Assembly (NCBI GenBank): GCA_030068525.1
Contig: JASJOS010000009.1
Location: 248,001 to 312,000 of the forward strand
Origin: Xanthocytophaga flava
GTDB taxonomy: Bacteria > Bacteroidota > Bacteroidia > Cytophagales > 172606-1
Reading direction: 5' to 3'
Length of the DNA: 64,000 nt
Shown here: positions 9,512-19,278 of the stretch, one piece after another
How positions within the stretch are numbered: position 1 is the stretch's first letter
Layout: every line of letters starts with the position of its first letter
Program-made: the position numbers and the translations under genes
Notes under the pieces: model-generated
Databases searched by the model: none
Told to the model about the DNA's origin: nothing
What the model saw: the letters and a program-made list of their open reading frames with translations, nothing else

Positions 9512-12500
9512 ATGCTTGATAAGATCATTCAATTTTCAGTTAAGAATAAACTGATTATTGGCTTATTCATTGCACTCTGGATTGTCTACGGTGTATATGA
9601 AGTGAGCCGATTGCCTATAGATGCCGTACCTGATATTACCAATAATCAGGTGCAGATTATTACTACGGCTCCTGCATTGGGAGCACAAGATGTAGAGCGA
9701 CTGATTACATTTCCTATTGAACAAGCCATCAGTAATATCCCACATCTGAAAGAAAGCCGTAGTTTGTCCCGTTTTGGATTGTCGCTGATTAGTGTGGTCT
9801 TTGAGGACGATGCAGATATTTACTGGGCACGTCAGCAGGTAACTGAACGCCTGCAACAAATAGAGATCAATGAAAATGCCCGCAAGCCCGAACTAGCTCC
9901 TGTTTCTACCGGCCTGGGTGAAATCTACCAGTATGTCCTTCGTCCAAAGAATGGATATGAAGACAAGTTTTCATTGGCTGACCTGCGTACGATTCAGGAT
10001 TGGATTGTACGTCGGCAGTTACTGGGAACAAAAGGGGTTGCGGATGTCTCAACGTTTGGGGGTGAACTCAAGCAATATGAAGTTGCTATCAATCCTTATC
10101 AGCTTAAATCATTGGGATTAACGATTGCAGATGTTTTTAACGCCCTGAAGACTAACAATCAGAATACAGGTGGCGCCTACATTGAAAAAGGGCCTACAGT
10201 TATGTATATCCGCAGTGAGGGACTTGCAGGAAGTATTGCTGATATTGAGAACATTGTTGTAAAAAATACAACAGATGGAACACCTGTACTTATAAAACAT
10301 GTAGCAGCTATCCGTTTAGGGGCTGCTACCCGCTATGGTGCCTTAACTTTTTATCCCAATGGTGAAGTAGTGGGTGCTATTGTGATGATGCTGAAAGGAG
10401 AGAATTCCTCTGAGGTAATCCAGAATGTAAAACAACGTATTGAGGAAATCCGGAAGACACTACCTGCTGGACTTGTGATTGAGCCTTTTCTGGATCGTAC
10501 CAAAATGGTAAATAATGCCATTGGCACAGTAGAACATAATTTAATGGAAGGGGCGTTGATTGTGATTTTTGTGCTGGTAATCTTCCTGGGTAATCTGCGG
10601 GCAGGATTGATTGTGGCTTCGGTAATTCCACTGGCTATGCTCTTTGCCATCATTATGATGAATACATTTGGTGTGAGCGGCAACCTGATGAGTCTGGGTG
10701 CACTGGATTTTGGCTTGATTGTCGATGGGGCTGTGATCATCGTAGAGGCTATTCTCCATCACCTGCATTTCTCAAAAAGATACCAGCATGTCAATATACT
10801 TTCTCAGGAGGAACTTGATCAGGAGGTAGCAGGTTCCGCTTCGCGAATGATGAATGCTGCCGTATTTGGACAGATTATTATTCTGATTGTCTATCTGCCT
10901 ATTCTTTCGCTGGAAGGGATCGAAGGAAAGATGTTCAAACCTATGGCACAGACAGTAGCTTTTGCCATTATGGGAGCTTTTATTCTTTCGCTTACCTATG
11001 TACCGATGATTAGCTCACTTTTCATCAGCAAAAAGCTATCTCATAAGCCAACGATTTCTGACAGAGTAATGGACAAACTTGAAAACCTGTATCAACGGTT
11101 GTTGGGGAAAGCACTACAATTTCGGAAGACATTGGTTTTGTCTGCATTTGGATTATTTGCATTGGCTGTAGTTATCTTTTCCAACATGGGAGGAGAGTTT
11201 ATTCCCCAACTGGAAGAAGGAGATTTTGCAGTAGAAACGCGGCTTCTGGTAGGAACCAATTTGTCTACTACTATCAAGAGTTTTCAACAGATAGGAGAGG
11301 TGCTGGAGAAGAAGTTTCCAGAAATAGAAAAGATTGTATCGCGTGTGGGGAGTGCCGAAATTCCTACTGATCCTATGCCCATCGAAGGAGGAGATATGAT
11401 CATTGTGCTGAAAGACAAATCTGAATGGACAAGTGCCAGCAGCTTCCCTGAACTGGCTTCCAAAATGTCGGAGGCTGTGCAAAATGCTATTCCAGGAGTG
11501 ACTCAAGGATTTCAGTTTCCTGTTCAAATGCGTTTCAATGAACTGATGACAGGAGCCAAACAGGATGTGGTTTGTAAAGTATTTGGCGAAGACCTTAATA
11601 CACTTGCCCGTTATGCAGAACAGATTGGTACTATCAGCAAAACGGTAGGTGGAACAGCAGACTGGTATGTTGAAAAGGTAACAGGTATGCCGCAGGTCGT
11701 TATCCGATACAATAGGGCAGAGATTGCCAAATATGGATTAAATATTGAAGAGATAAACCGTACTGTCAATGCTGCTTTTGCTGGAGCAGCTGCCGGACAA
11801 ATCTATGAAGGCGAGAAACGATTTGATCTGGTGGTACGTGTAGGGAGTGAAGGACGGAGGAATATTGCAGATGTGAGAAACCTGATGATTGCTACTACCC
11901 GTGGGAATCAGATTCCACTGTATCAGGTAGCTGCTATAGATGAAGTAGAAGGCCCTAATCAGATTCAGCGAGAGAATGCTAAACGCAGAATTACTGTTGG
12001 CTTCAATGTCAGAGGACGCGATGTGCAATCTATTGTTGAAGAACTCCAGCAGAAAATAAACCAGAAGGTAAAACTGGAACCTGGATATACTATTACCTAT
12101 GGAGGGGCGTTTGAAAACCTACAACAGGCCAAACAACGACTGAGTATTGCCGTGCCTGTGGCTCTGCTACTCATTTTTGTGATGCTTTACTTTGCTTTTT
12201 CTTCTGTAAAAGAAGGGGCTTTAATTTATACAGCCATACCGTTATCTGCTATAGGAGGTGTGTTTGCATTGGCTTTGCGGGGTATGCCTTTCAGTATCTC
12301 AGCAGGAGTGGGCTTTATTGCCTTGTTTGGTGTGGCTGTATTAAATGGCATCGTATTGATCTCAGAGTTTAATCGCCTCAAAAAAGAAGACAGGATAGTA
12401 GATACCTTACAACTGGTGATGCAGGGAACGCGCAACCGTTTGAGGCCAGTTCTGATGACAGCAGCCGTGGCTTCATTGGGTTTTCTACCCATGGCGCTGA

Positions 12501-13873
12501 GTAATGGAGCTGGTGCAGAGGTACAACGTCCATTGGCTACTGTGGTGATAGGTGGTTTGATCACTGCTACTTTGCTGACATTATTTGTATTACCAGCCTT
12601 GTATCTGATGTTTGAAAGCAAATCCAAAGCAAAGCCTAGCCAGACAGTAGCAGCGACTATACTATTGTTTTTTAGTGTTATAGTTGCCAATGGGCAGACT
12701 ACCCCAACTACTCCAATCAGTATTAATCAGGCTGTATCATTAGCAATAGAGCACAATTTGCAGGTACAGGGTGCCCGACTGAATGAAAAAGCCGAAAGCA
12801 TACGCCAAAGAAGTTCTTTTGAACTCGCCAAAACACAGCTATCTGCTGATTATGGCCAGATGAATAGTATACAGAATGATACCCGGTTTGGCATCAGCCA
12901 GTCGATCAGCTTTCCGTCTGTATACAGTAATCAAAAAAACTCATTACGTGAAAATTATCTGGCAGCACAGGCCGAAACCAAACTAACAGAGCTTGATCTA
13001 AAAGCCAATGTGCGACAGTTGTTTTATGAATTGGTTTGGCTGCATGAAAAACAAAAGCTGTTGCACTATGCTGACAGCATTTATCTGTTGTTTGAGTCCA
13101 AAGCCAGTCTGCGATTCAAGACGGGTGAGACCAACATTTTGGAAAAAACAACTGCCCAGTCTCATCGTCAGCAGATAGCGAATCAGTTGCGGATGATCTC
13201 TTCCGATATCACTATCGCAATGCGCCAGTTTAATCTGTTGCTGGGTGACAATTCGCAATACCTACCAGTCTCAGATAGTATTCGCATTCCTTTTGCTCTC
13301 AATCAATCCGTTTCGTTAGATCAACTGCCCCAAGTGTCGCTTACACGGCACCAGACAGAAGCAGCCCGATGGCGATGGCGAGCCGAAAAATCCAGACTCC
13401 TTCCTGATCTTATAGTAGGCTATAACAACCAGAGTATAGCGGGTTATCAGATTGTGAATGGGCAGGATACCTATTTTCCAACAAGTAAACGATTTAGCTA
13501 TGTCAGCGCAGGTATTGGCATACCTCTGTTTTTTGGAGCCCAATCTGCTAAAATAAATGCTGCAAAAGTAGAATGGGAGATAGCACAGAAACGAAGCGAT
13601 TACAGGTTATCGCAACTACAGACAGAATGGCAAACTGCCTATGAACAGGTGCAGAAGTATGCTAACAGTCTGGAATATTATCAGCAACAGGGATTAGAGA
13701 ATGCTACTACTATTATTACTACCGCTGACACACAGTTTATCGGAGGGGAGATTGATTACCTGCAATGGGTAATTCTGGTGGATCAGGCCATTGGAATTAA
13801 AAATGAGTATCTGGATATGCTCAATAGCTATAATCAATCAGTTATCCAGGCCCAAAAATTACTAAACTTATAA
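9512..13873 (+). CDS. CzcA-type heavy-metal RND pump fused to a TolC-like outer-membrane factor
   Basis: A 1453-aa fusion. Residues 1 to about 1035 are a complete heavy-metal RND transporter; the helix IV signature LDFGLIVDGAVIIVE holds Asp399, Asp405 and Glu412, the pattern of divalent-cation (Zn/Co/Cd/Ni) pumps such as CzcA rather than the Cu/Ag pump CusA. After a short linker, an internal hydrophobic segment (about 1043-1057) is followed from about 1065 by a TolC-family domain (ISINQAVSLAIEHNLQVQG) that runs to the end. The fusion would put pump and outer-membrane channel in one polypeptide, with the linker spanning the periplasm. Such fusions are known in Bacteroidota. The reading frame is intact, and the adaptor gene follows after 14 bases. 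Confidence 0.93.
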   Translation: MLDKIIQFSVKNKLIIGLFIALWIVYGVYEVSRLPIDAVPDITNNQVQIITTAPALGAQDVERLITFPIEQAISNIPHLKESRSLSRFGLSLISVVFEDDADIYWARQQVTERLQQIEINENARKPELAPVSTGLGEIYQYVLRPKNGYEDKFSLADLRTIQDWIVRRQLLGTKGVADVSTFGGELKQYEVAINPYQLKSLGLTIADVFNALKTNNQNTGGAYIEKGPTVMYIRSEGLAGSIADIENIVVKNTTDGTPVLIKHVAAIRLGAATRYGALTFYPNGEVVGAIVMMLKGENSSEVIQNVKQRIEEIRKTLPAGLVIEPFLDRTKMVNNAIGTVEHNLMEGALIVIFVLVIFLGNLRAGLIVASVIPLAMLFAIIMMNTFGVSGNLMSLGALDFGLIVDGAVIIVEAILHHLHFSKRYQHVNILSQEELDQEVAGSASRMMNAAVFGQIIILIVYLPILSLEGIEGKMFKPMAQTVAFAIMGAFILSLTYVPMISSLFISKKLSHKPTISDRVMDKLENLYQRLLGKALQFRKTLVLSAFGLFALAVVIFSNMGGEFIPQLEEGDFAVETRLLVGTNLSTTIKSFQQIGEVLEKKFPEIEKIVSRVGSAEIPTDPMPIEGGDMIIVLKDKSEWTSASSFPELASKMSEAVQNAIPGVTQGFQFPVQMRFNELMTGAKQDVVCKVFGEDLNTLARYAEQIGTISKTVGGTADWYVEKVTGMPQVVIRYNRAEIAKYGLNIEEINRTVNAAFAGAAAGQIYEGEKRFDLVVRVGSEGRRNIADVRNLMIATTRGNQIPLYQVAAIDEVEGPNQIQRENAKRRITVGFNVRGRDVQSIVEELQQKINQKVKLEPGYTITYGGAFENLQQAKQRLSIAVPVALLLIFVMLYFAFSSVKEGALIYTAIPLSAIGGVFALALRGMPFSISAGVGFIALFGVAVLNGIVLISEFNRLKKEDRIVDTLQLVMQGTRNRLRPVLMTAAVASLGFLPMALSNGAGAEVQRPLATVVIGGLITATLLTLFVLPALYLMFESKSKAKPSQTVAATILLFFSVIVANGQTTPTTPISINQAVSLAIEHNLQVQGARLNEKAESIRQRSSFELAKTQLSADYGQMNSIQNDTRFGISQSISFPSVYSNQKNSLRENYLAAQAETKLTELDLKANVRQLFYELVWLHEKQKLLHYADSIYLLFESKASLRFKTGETNILEKTTAQSHRQQIANQLRMISSDITIAMRQFNLLLGDNSQYLPVSDSIRIPFALNQSVSLDQLPQVSLTRHQTEAARWRWRAEKSRLLPDLIVGYNNQSIAGYQIVNGQDTYFPTSKRFSYVSAGIGIPLFFGAQSAKINAAKVEWEIAQKRSDYRLSQLQTEWQTAYEQVQKYANSLEYYQQQGLENATTIITTADTQFIGGEIDYLQWVILVDQAIGIKNEYLDMLNSYNQSVIQAQKLLNL

Positions 13874-13887
13874 AACACAGACAGACT

Positions 13888-15030
13888 ATGAAAAAATATA
13901 TAATTTTCTTTCTTGCTGTTTTGACAATAGCAGCTTGTCAGAATCAGGAGAACGCAAAAGAAACAGCTTCTGAACAAGCACCTGCTGATACCAATATAGT
14001 AAAACTGACCACTGAACAGATTAAAAATGCAGGTATTGAAGTAGGTACACCCAAAACCACTCTGGTGAATGGTATACTTCAACTACAAGGTACTATTGAT
14101 GTTCCTCCACAAAGCGCAGTAAGTGTAAGTTTTCCCTTGGGTGGCTATTTGAGAAAGACAGATCTTCTACCCGGAATGCATGTACGAAAAGGACAGGTAC
14201 TGGGTGTATTGGAAGATATGCAGTTTATTCAACTGCAACAAGATTATTTATCTGCTAAGGAAAAATTCCAGTTGGCAAGCACTGAATATGCACGTCAGCA
14301 GGAGCTCAATGTCAGTAAGGCAAGTAGTGATAAAGTATTTCAGCAAAGTAAAGCTGAATTGGAAAGCCAGCGTATCAATACACGGGCTCTGGCTGAAAAG
14401 CTGGAACTGATTGGACTCAATCCTAGCCGGCTTACCGCCGATAACATTTCCAGAACCGTAAATATTCTATCACCTATAAATGGTTTTGTAACAAAGGTCA
14501 ATGTGAACATTGGAAAATATACTTCTCCAACAGATGTACTCTTTGAACTGGTTAACCCTGAAGATATACACCTGGCACTAAATGTATTTGAGAAAGACAT
14601 CAATCATTTGTCTGTAGGACAAAAAGTGATAGCCTACAACAATGAGAATCCGGATAAAAAATATGAAGCTGAAATTTTACTGATTAGTAAACATCTGGAC
14701 CAGGATAGAATGGCTACTATACATTGCCACTTTAAGCAGTTTGATGCTACTCTGTTGCCCGGTATGTTTATGAATGCAGACGTAGCTGTGAAGAATAAAA
14801 CCGCTCTGACTGTGCATGAAGATGCTGTGGTACGCTGGCAAAATAGTTTTTATGTATTTGAGGAGAAAGAGCAGAATACATTTTATATGAAACGTGTGGT
14901 ACCGGGTAATACCAATGGTGATCTTGAACAGATAGATGCTCCAGGCATTACCACCGCCACAAAACTGGTAACTAAAAATGCCTATGCCTTACTGATGAAA
15001 ATGAAAAATAGTGCAGAAGGAGAAGATTAA
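13888..15030 (+). CDS. RND efflux periplasmic adaptor lipoprotein (CzcB/CusB type)
   Basis: A 380-aa membrane-fusion protein. The lipoprotein signal peptide has the lipobox IAAC (Cys17). The order of modules is as expected: a barrel-sandwich half (VSVSFPLGGYLRKTDLLPGM, then VRKGQVLGVLED), an alpha-helical hairpin (about 115-175), the second barrel-sandwich half (ILSPINGFVTKVNVNIGKY) and beta-barrel and membrane-proximal domains. It would bridge the RND pump and the TolC-like part of the preceding protein. The start ATG lies 14 bases after the pump stop, so the genes are co-transcribed. A strong hairpin follows at 15078-15130. Confidence 0.93.
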   Translation: MKKYIIFFLAVLTIAACQNQENAKETASEQAPADTNIVKLTTEQIKNAGIEVGTPKTTLVNGILQLQGTIDVPPQSAVSVSFPLGGYLRKTDLLPGMHVRKGQVLGVLEDMQFIQLQQDYLSAKEKFQLASTEYARQQELNVSKASSDKVFQQSKAELESQRINTRALAEKLELIGLNPSRLTADNISRTVNILSPINGFVTKVNVNIGKYTSPTDVLFELVNPEDIHLALNVFEKDINHLSVGQKVIAYNNENPDKKYEAEILLISKHLDQDRMATIHCHFKQFDATLLPGMFMNADVAVKNKTALTVHEDAVVRWQNSFYVFEEKEQNTFYMKRVVPGNTNGDLEQIDAPGITTATKLVTKNAYALLMKMKNSAEGED

Positions 15031-15077
15031 AAAAAGTATAACTTCTAATTGCAAGGCCCAACATTTTTAACTATTGA

Positions 15078-15130
15078 TGGTAGGAACATTTTCTATGTGA
15101 GCACTTACATAAAGCAAAATGTTCCTACCA
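15078..15130. terminator. Long hairpin between convergent genes
   Basis: The arms tggtaggaacatttt (15078-15092) and aaaatgttcctacca (15116-15130) are perfectly complementary over 15 bp, with a further short inner pairing (tatgt/acata). It lies between the efflux adaptor gene and the convergent 58-aa gene, so a bidirectional terminator is likely. There is no long T-run. Confidence 0.6.
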
Positions 15131-15161
15131 CCATTAGACAGTAATTTCTGAGTTTTCCGTA

Positions 15162-15338
15162 TTAGTTATCACTGTCATCACTATCAGTTGTATCTTCGGG
15201 TAGGTCTTCCTGATCCAGAGGGGCTTTGTCCTTTTCTTTGTTAATTAACCGTCTGATTTTTGCGTACTGTGAATCTGCATTGCGTTCACTTGAATAACCA
15301 GATGAGGCTTGTTCTTTTTTTTTCTTTTGGCCTTTCAT
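15162..15338 (-). CDS. 58-aa charged small protein
   Basis: A short intact frame with an ATG and a TAA. The product starts MKGQKKKKEQ and ends in the acidic tail TTDSDDSDN; it has a basic N-terminal third, a central helix-like part (SQYAKIRRLINKEKDKAP) and an acidic C-terminus. Codon use is ordinary and the flanks are clean, with a hairpin just beyond the stop. No homologue is recognised by eye. The strongly polarised charge suggests a nucleic-acid- or ribosome-associated small protein, but this is speculation. The 323-base gap to the next gene (15339-15661) shows nothing I recognise. Confidence 0.55.
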   Translation of the reverse strand: MKGQKKKKEQASSGYSSERNADSQYAKIRRLINKEKDKAPLDQEDLPEDTTDSDDSDN

Positions 15339-15661
15339 AGATGTTGTGTATTGTTTGTAAGAGTAAGTAAATCCTGTTGGACTGATTTTAGTATACCGTG
15401 CCTAGTGATTGGTGTTATATAGTTGGAATGCTTGCAGAGATGTTACCATATCTTAGCCTTGATACATACCAGAGCCACTTAGTGACCTGCAAAAATGTAT
15501 GATTATCTATACATATGGCAGAGATGTTGGTAAATTACAGAAATTCCTGAGTCAAACTCAAAAAGTATACACTTTTTTGTTGAACGGAATTTTATTACAT
15601 AAAAAATGGAACAGCTCAACTTGAAATAGGTAGATTGTAGCTAGCGTAAGGCTGTCACAGG

Positions 15662-15994
15662 TTAGGGCCTGTAACGCCTTCGTATGTCTACAATATCAAG
15701 AATTCTATCGATCTCTGATACGGGTAAGCGCCCTAACTGCATAATGAATTTACAAATGGAACAGAATTCAGTGTGTAACTGAAGTGTGAGGTCTAGTCGC
15801 TGACGACTTATTTCCAGCCGTTCCCGAATCAGTTCCCATTCGGTTATCTGTTTTATTTCAGAAGGTAGAATAAAAATCTGTTTATACGCCAGTACATTCC
15901 GCATGTAATCGCAAAAAAGAGAATGAATCTCTGGATCTTTTAGGATCTGTTTCACAGATTTGATCATAATCAAATCAATCGGGCTCTGACTCAT
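15662..15994 (-). CDS. Hypothetical 110-aa protein
   Basis: A 110-aa cytoplasmic, helix-rich protein (MSQSPIDLIMIKSVKQILKD...). It has two cysteines in EFCSICKF and an Arg-rich end (DIVDIRRRYRP). The ATG at 15994 is chosen over an in-frame TTG at 16018. No family is recognised. It is divergent from the acetyltransferase gene. It could be a small regulatory or adaptor protein, but nothing in the sequence shows a function. Confidence 0.5.
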   Translation of the reverse strand: MSQSPIDLIMIKSVKQILKDPEIHSLFCDYMRNVLAYKQIFILPSEIKQITEWELIRERLEISRQRLDLTLQLHTEFCSICKFIMQLGRLPVSEIDRILDIVDIRRRYRP

Positions 15995-16151
15995 GGGACA
16001 TCTGGCTGGGTTCCACAAGATAACAATTTAATCTGAAGATAGGTTGTGAAAGTGAATGATTTTGTGCAGGCAATACATACTAGTATTTTTAGAGAACAGA
16101 GTATATACTTGAGTCTTCTTATGAAATAAGATACTGTTTACACACTATATC

Positions 16152-16709
16152 ATGATTTTGGACTCACTGGTTACAGACAGACTACTTCTGAGAAAATGGA
16201 TGGAGAAGGATATTAAGCCATTTGTAGAAATGAATCAAGATCCTGAGGTAATGAAATACTTTCCCAAAACACTATCAGAAAAAGAGACCTTATCTTTTGT
16301 AGAAAGAATCACAACTCATTTTGACAAACACCACTTTGGATTGTTTGTACTTGAAGACAAAGCTTCAACCGAATTCGTTGGCTTTACAGGTTTGATGATT
16401 CCGTCATTTGAAAGTGACTTTATTCCTTGTGTAGAGATTGGCTGGAGATTACGAAAAGAATTCTGGGGAAAAGGAATAGCCACAGAAGCTGCTAATGCTT
16501 GTTTGAAATTTGGTTTTGAAACATTGAATCTTGATAAGATTGTATCGTTTACTGCCAAACTAAATACCAGGTCAGAGAAGGTGATGCAGCGACTTGGAAT
16601 GTCCTATGTCAAAGATTTTGATCATCCGAAAGTTGATAAGGATAGTATGCTTTGTCGTCATGTATTATATGAATTAACAAAGGAGCAGTTTTCTTCCTCT
16701 TATTTGTAA
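16152..16709 (+). CDS. GNAT-family N-acetyltransferase (RimJ/RimL type)
   Basis: A 185-aa acetyltransferase. The N-terminus (TDRLLLRKWMEKDIKPF) is typical of the RimJ/RimL-like group. The acetyl-CoA binding region is seen in EIGWRLRKEFWGKGIATEAA, carrying the R/Q-x-x-G-x-G/A-type loop, and the last motif in NTRSEKVMQRLGM. It would transfer acetyl groups from acetyl-CoA to an amine; the substrate could be a protein N-terminus, an amino acid or an antibiotic and cannot be told from sequence. It is a single gene with an ATG start and no operon partner. Confidence 0.9.
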   Translation: MILDSLVTDRLLLRKWMEKDIKPFVEMNQDPEVMKYFPKTLSEKETLSFVERITTHFDKHHFGLFVLEDKASTEFVGFTGLMIPSFESDFIPCVEIGWRLRKEFWGKGIATEAANACLKFGFETLNLDKIVSFTAKLNTRSEKVMQRLGMSYVKDFDHPKVDKDSMLCRHVLYELTKEQFSSSYL

Positions 16710-16805
16710 TCTGTTCAAATCAAAAGGTAAATTGATAGTAAGCAACTAAAGCTTCTCTTAGTATTAGACTAAATTATTATAAACAACGCAAACCTTTAAC
16801 CTACT

Positions 16806-17282
16806 ATGAGTATTACCAGAGCATTTATAATACTCCCTATCTTATTTCTGACTATCTATTGTGGATTTATAAATGGTAACGAGAAATTACCTTCATTTGA
16901 ACTTCAATCCCAAAAATCTATTCAAACAATAGATACTTCAGGGCTGAGTAGCAAAGAAAAAAACTTATTGAAAAAGCTACTAAAAGTTAATATGAAAGCT
17001 TTTAAAGGAAAAACTGTCATATCATTTATTACAAGTCCAATAATTAAAGAATATAGAGAGCATGTTTTAATGGATGAGCCTCCCGGACATTTAAGTCATC
17101 TTCTTTTAGTTTATAGTAATAAGGTAGAAATTAAGGTCTATGCAGATAAGCTTCAATATACAAAGAGTTTTAGTAAGACCCTTGATTGGAATTTAAGCAC
17201 TTATGGAAAAGAAAAGATTCGTCAAATAGAGTTGTGTGGTAATGGGTATAGTAAAGAAAGATGTATGCAGATCGTAGAATAG
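16806..17282 (+). CDS. Hypothetical exported 158-aa protein
   Basis: The N-terminus (MSITRAFIILPILFLTIYCGF) is a hydrophobic signal or anchor; a Cys follows it, but Tyr at -1 is a poor lipobox. The mature part is small and mixed alpha/beta (KTVISFITSPIIKEYREHVL, SHLLLVYSNKVEIKVYADKL) with two cysteines near the end (ELCGNGYSKERCM) that could pair. Base composition is more AT-rich than the flanking large genes. No family recognised. Confidence 0.6.
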   Translation: MSITRAFIILPILFLTIYCGFINGNEKLPSFELQSQKSIQTIDTSGLSSKEKNLLKKLLKVNMKAFKGKTVISFITSPIIKEYREHVLMDEPPGHLSHLLLVYSNKVEIKVYADKLQYTKSFSKTLDWNLSTYGKEKIRQIELCGNGYSKERCMQIVE

Positions 17283-17488
17283 TACAGTTTCCTGTTAGAA
17301 GTTATACAAAAAAGATTAGTTTTCTTCCCATTATTTATAGCTGTTCAAATTAAAAGAGTAAATCAGACTATAAAATAGTACTCTCAGTAATAGTAGTTGC
17401 TGATGTTTATGCTGCCCCATATCTTTTGTGAGACAGAGGGGGATGTAGATAAAGGAATTAATCCTCCCTGTTCTGCTATCAGGATCTT

Positions 17489-17519
17489 CTATTCGTATTC
17501 TTAAAAAGAATACGAATAG
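17489..17519. terminator. 14-bp perfect hairpin at the end of the barrel gene
   Basis: ctattcgtattctt (17489-17502) and aagaatacgaatag (17506-17519) are exact reverse complements around a 3-base loop. The hairpin overlaps the last codons and stop of the minus-strand gene at 17501, so it probably ends that three-gene transcript. It lacks a clear U-run. Confidence 0.6.
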
Positions 17520-19258
17520 TTTGTAGTTGCCGTAAACTCAGTAAAGGCAGGAGTTTTTGAAAGTTCAGTGGTGGTAGGTGATTTTCGCAATAGATTCAGA
17601 CCTAGCGAAAACGTATGTTTGCCCCTTTCTTTTTCCTTGGCTGCAGGTGTGTAGCCTATGTTAACTCTATTGTTAAGCACAGCCCCACTGTTTAATCCAT
17701 TTGTTGTATTTTTATTAAACGAACCCGCATAGGTACACCGAAGGGTTTTATTCAGAAAAGATGTAGTCACACTGGCATTGGGACCCCAGTAACGAGTGGT
17801 TACGGTTGCCATTCTGCTGGTATAGTAGTTGGCAGAGGCAGAAAGGGTTATATTTTTTGGAACAAGTGTGAGTGAATAGGATATATTTCCTGTATAGAAA
17901 TCAGACAGATTATTATTTCCACCTTCATAGGCTGCCACATCACTTGCTTTTTGATAAGATCCATTAAATATAATAGCATGACGGCGTTCTTTATCTCCGA
18001 AGTTATGACTTGCCATGCCATTGAATGTATTGTTGATCTGATAATAATTCAATGTGTCCAGATTGTTTCTGAAAAACGGATCAGTCTGAGGGCGGATATT
18101 GGTAAAAGTAGTAAAGTTAGAGTAGTTTCCTGAAAAGGACCATTGTTCATTAGGCGTAAAGGCCGCATTAAAGGCACCTACAAACCGTTTGGTTGTAGAA
18201 GCTTTAAGCTTTGCCAGGTTATTGTATTGCCAGCCGACATTTGCATTCAGACCTAACTTACCCTGAAATAGTTGAAAGCTGGGAATAAGCGTGATATTAC
18301 GCATATCATTATTGAAATAATATGCACCAAGAGTCTGGTATTCGGGTGCTACCTCTTCATAACGTACCTGAATACCATAGCCTGTGCCCTGATATCCCAC
18401 GGACATGTTATAGGCTGAAAAATGTCGGGTTGTGGCATTTGAAGGGATGATTCCTTTCAGAAAATAATCAGGTTCAGGTATACGCAGTGAATCAACCGAT
18501 AAGGTGTCAGCTTGTGGATTGTATAAAATGTTATTGGTTAGAATAGAATAGGCATATTCTGCTTCGAGTGAAACTCTTTCAAAAAGTTTCTTGCGTCCGG
18601 AGATGCCTGCTACCAGATTTTGTTTGGGTGTCAGATTGCTGTTATAGAGGACATACGGAATAGACTGAATGTCATCTTTTGCATGAAACAGTGTTACATT
18701 GATTCCATTATTATCTTTCTCATACCCAATTTTAAATCCTACGCCCATTCGCTTATAGGATGCGTTGTAGTTCTCAGTCGTATCTGTGAGGTTGAATGGA
18801 ACAGCTTTTCTCAGTCGTCCATACATGGCTGCCACACGCCAGTTTTTGGGTGTAAGTTCTACGCCTCCTCCCAAAAACACATGTCCTGATAAGGTGTATT
18901 GTGAAAAGGTCATAGAGTTGTATCCAATATACGTCTTGACCCATTTGTATTGGGGAGCAAAGCTTAACTGATTGAAAGGCTGCGTAAAGCTGCGGCTAGT
19001 ATTTGAATAACTGAATGAAAACGGTGCTGCATACCCAAATAGATTCAGTGTCAGGTTACCAGATACAAACCAGGCAAACGGATCTCTGCGTACGGGAATA
19101 CCACTTGCTGTATAGCCAATAGCATTCAGATTTAAAGAACCGTTCGCTTTTATTCCTTTTTTAACACCAAAACTTTCCAGATTCTGTGCTTTTGTCTGAA
19201 TCAGCGTTAGCGAAAAGACAAGACACAGAAATAAATAACGGATAGATTGCTTAGTCAT
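17501..19258 (-). CDS. Outer-membrane beta-barrel protein, unassigned
   Basis: A 585-aa protein with a signal peptide (LFLCLVFSLTLIQTKAQ). The rest is a run of amphipathic beta strands with alternating aromatic residues (GNLTLNLFGYAAPFSFSYSN, IGYNSMTFSQYTLSGHVFLG) and a C-terminal Phe (TATTNYSYSF), all typical of outer-membrane barrels. At this length it could form a barrel of more than 20 strands. It is longer than the roughly 300-aa PorP/SprF proteins that partner T9SS adhesins. It is the last gene of a minus-strand set, 20 bases after the SprB-repeat protein gene, which suggests a joint role such as anchoring or exporting that protein. Confidence 0.75.
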   Translation of the reverse strand: MTKQSIRYLFLCLVFSLTLIQTKAQNLESFGVKKGIKANGSLNLNAIGYTASGIPVRRDPFAWFVSGNLTLNLFGYAAPFSFSYSNTSRSFTQPFNQLSFAPQYKWVKTYIGYNSMTFSQYTLSGHVFLGGGVELTPKNWRVAAMYGRLRKAVPFNLTDTTENYNASYKRMGVGFKIGYEKDNNGINVTLFHAKDDIQSIPYVLYNSNLTPKQNLVAGISGRKKLFERVSLEAEYAYSILTNNILYNPQADTLSVDSLRIPEPDYFLKGIIPSNATTRHFSAYNMSVGYQGTGYGIQVRYEEVAPEYQTLGAYYFNNDMRNITLIPSFQLFQGKLGLNANVGWQYNNLAKLKASTTKRFVGAFNAAFTPNEQWSFSGNYSNFTTFTNIRPQTDPFFRNNLDTLNYYQINNTFNGMASHNFGDKERRHAIIFNGSYQKASDVAAYEGGNNNLSDFYTGNISYSLTLVPKNITLSASANYYTSRMATVTTRYWGPNASVTTSFLNKTLRCTYAGSFNKNTTNGLNSGAVLNNRVNIGYTPAAKEKERGKHTFSLGLNLLRKSPTTTELSKTPAFTEFTATTNYSYSF

Positions 19259-19278
19259 ACACTATGGGATCTGGAAAC

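Noticed and set aside
17501..19258. PorP/SprF-type T9SS partner
   Set aside because: At 585 residues it is about twice the length of that family and I could not see its signature; I call it only an outer-membrane barrel.
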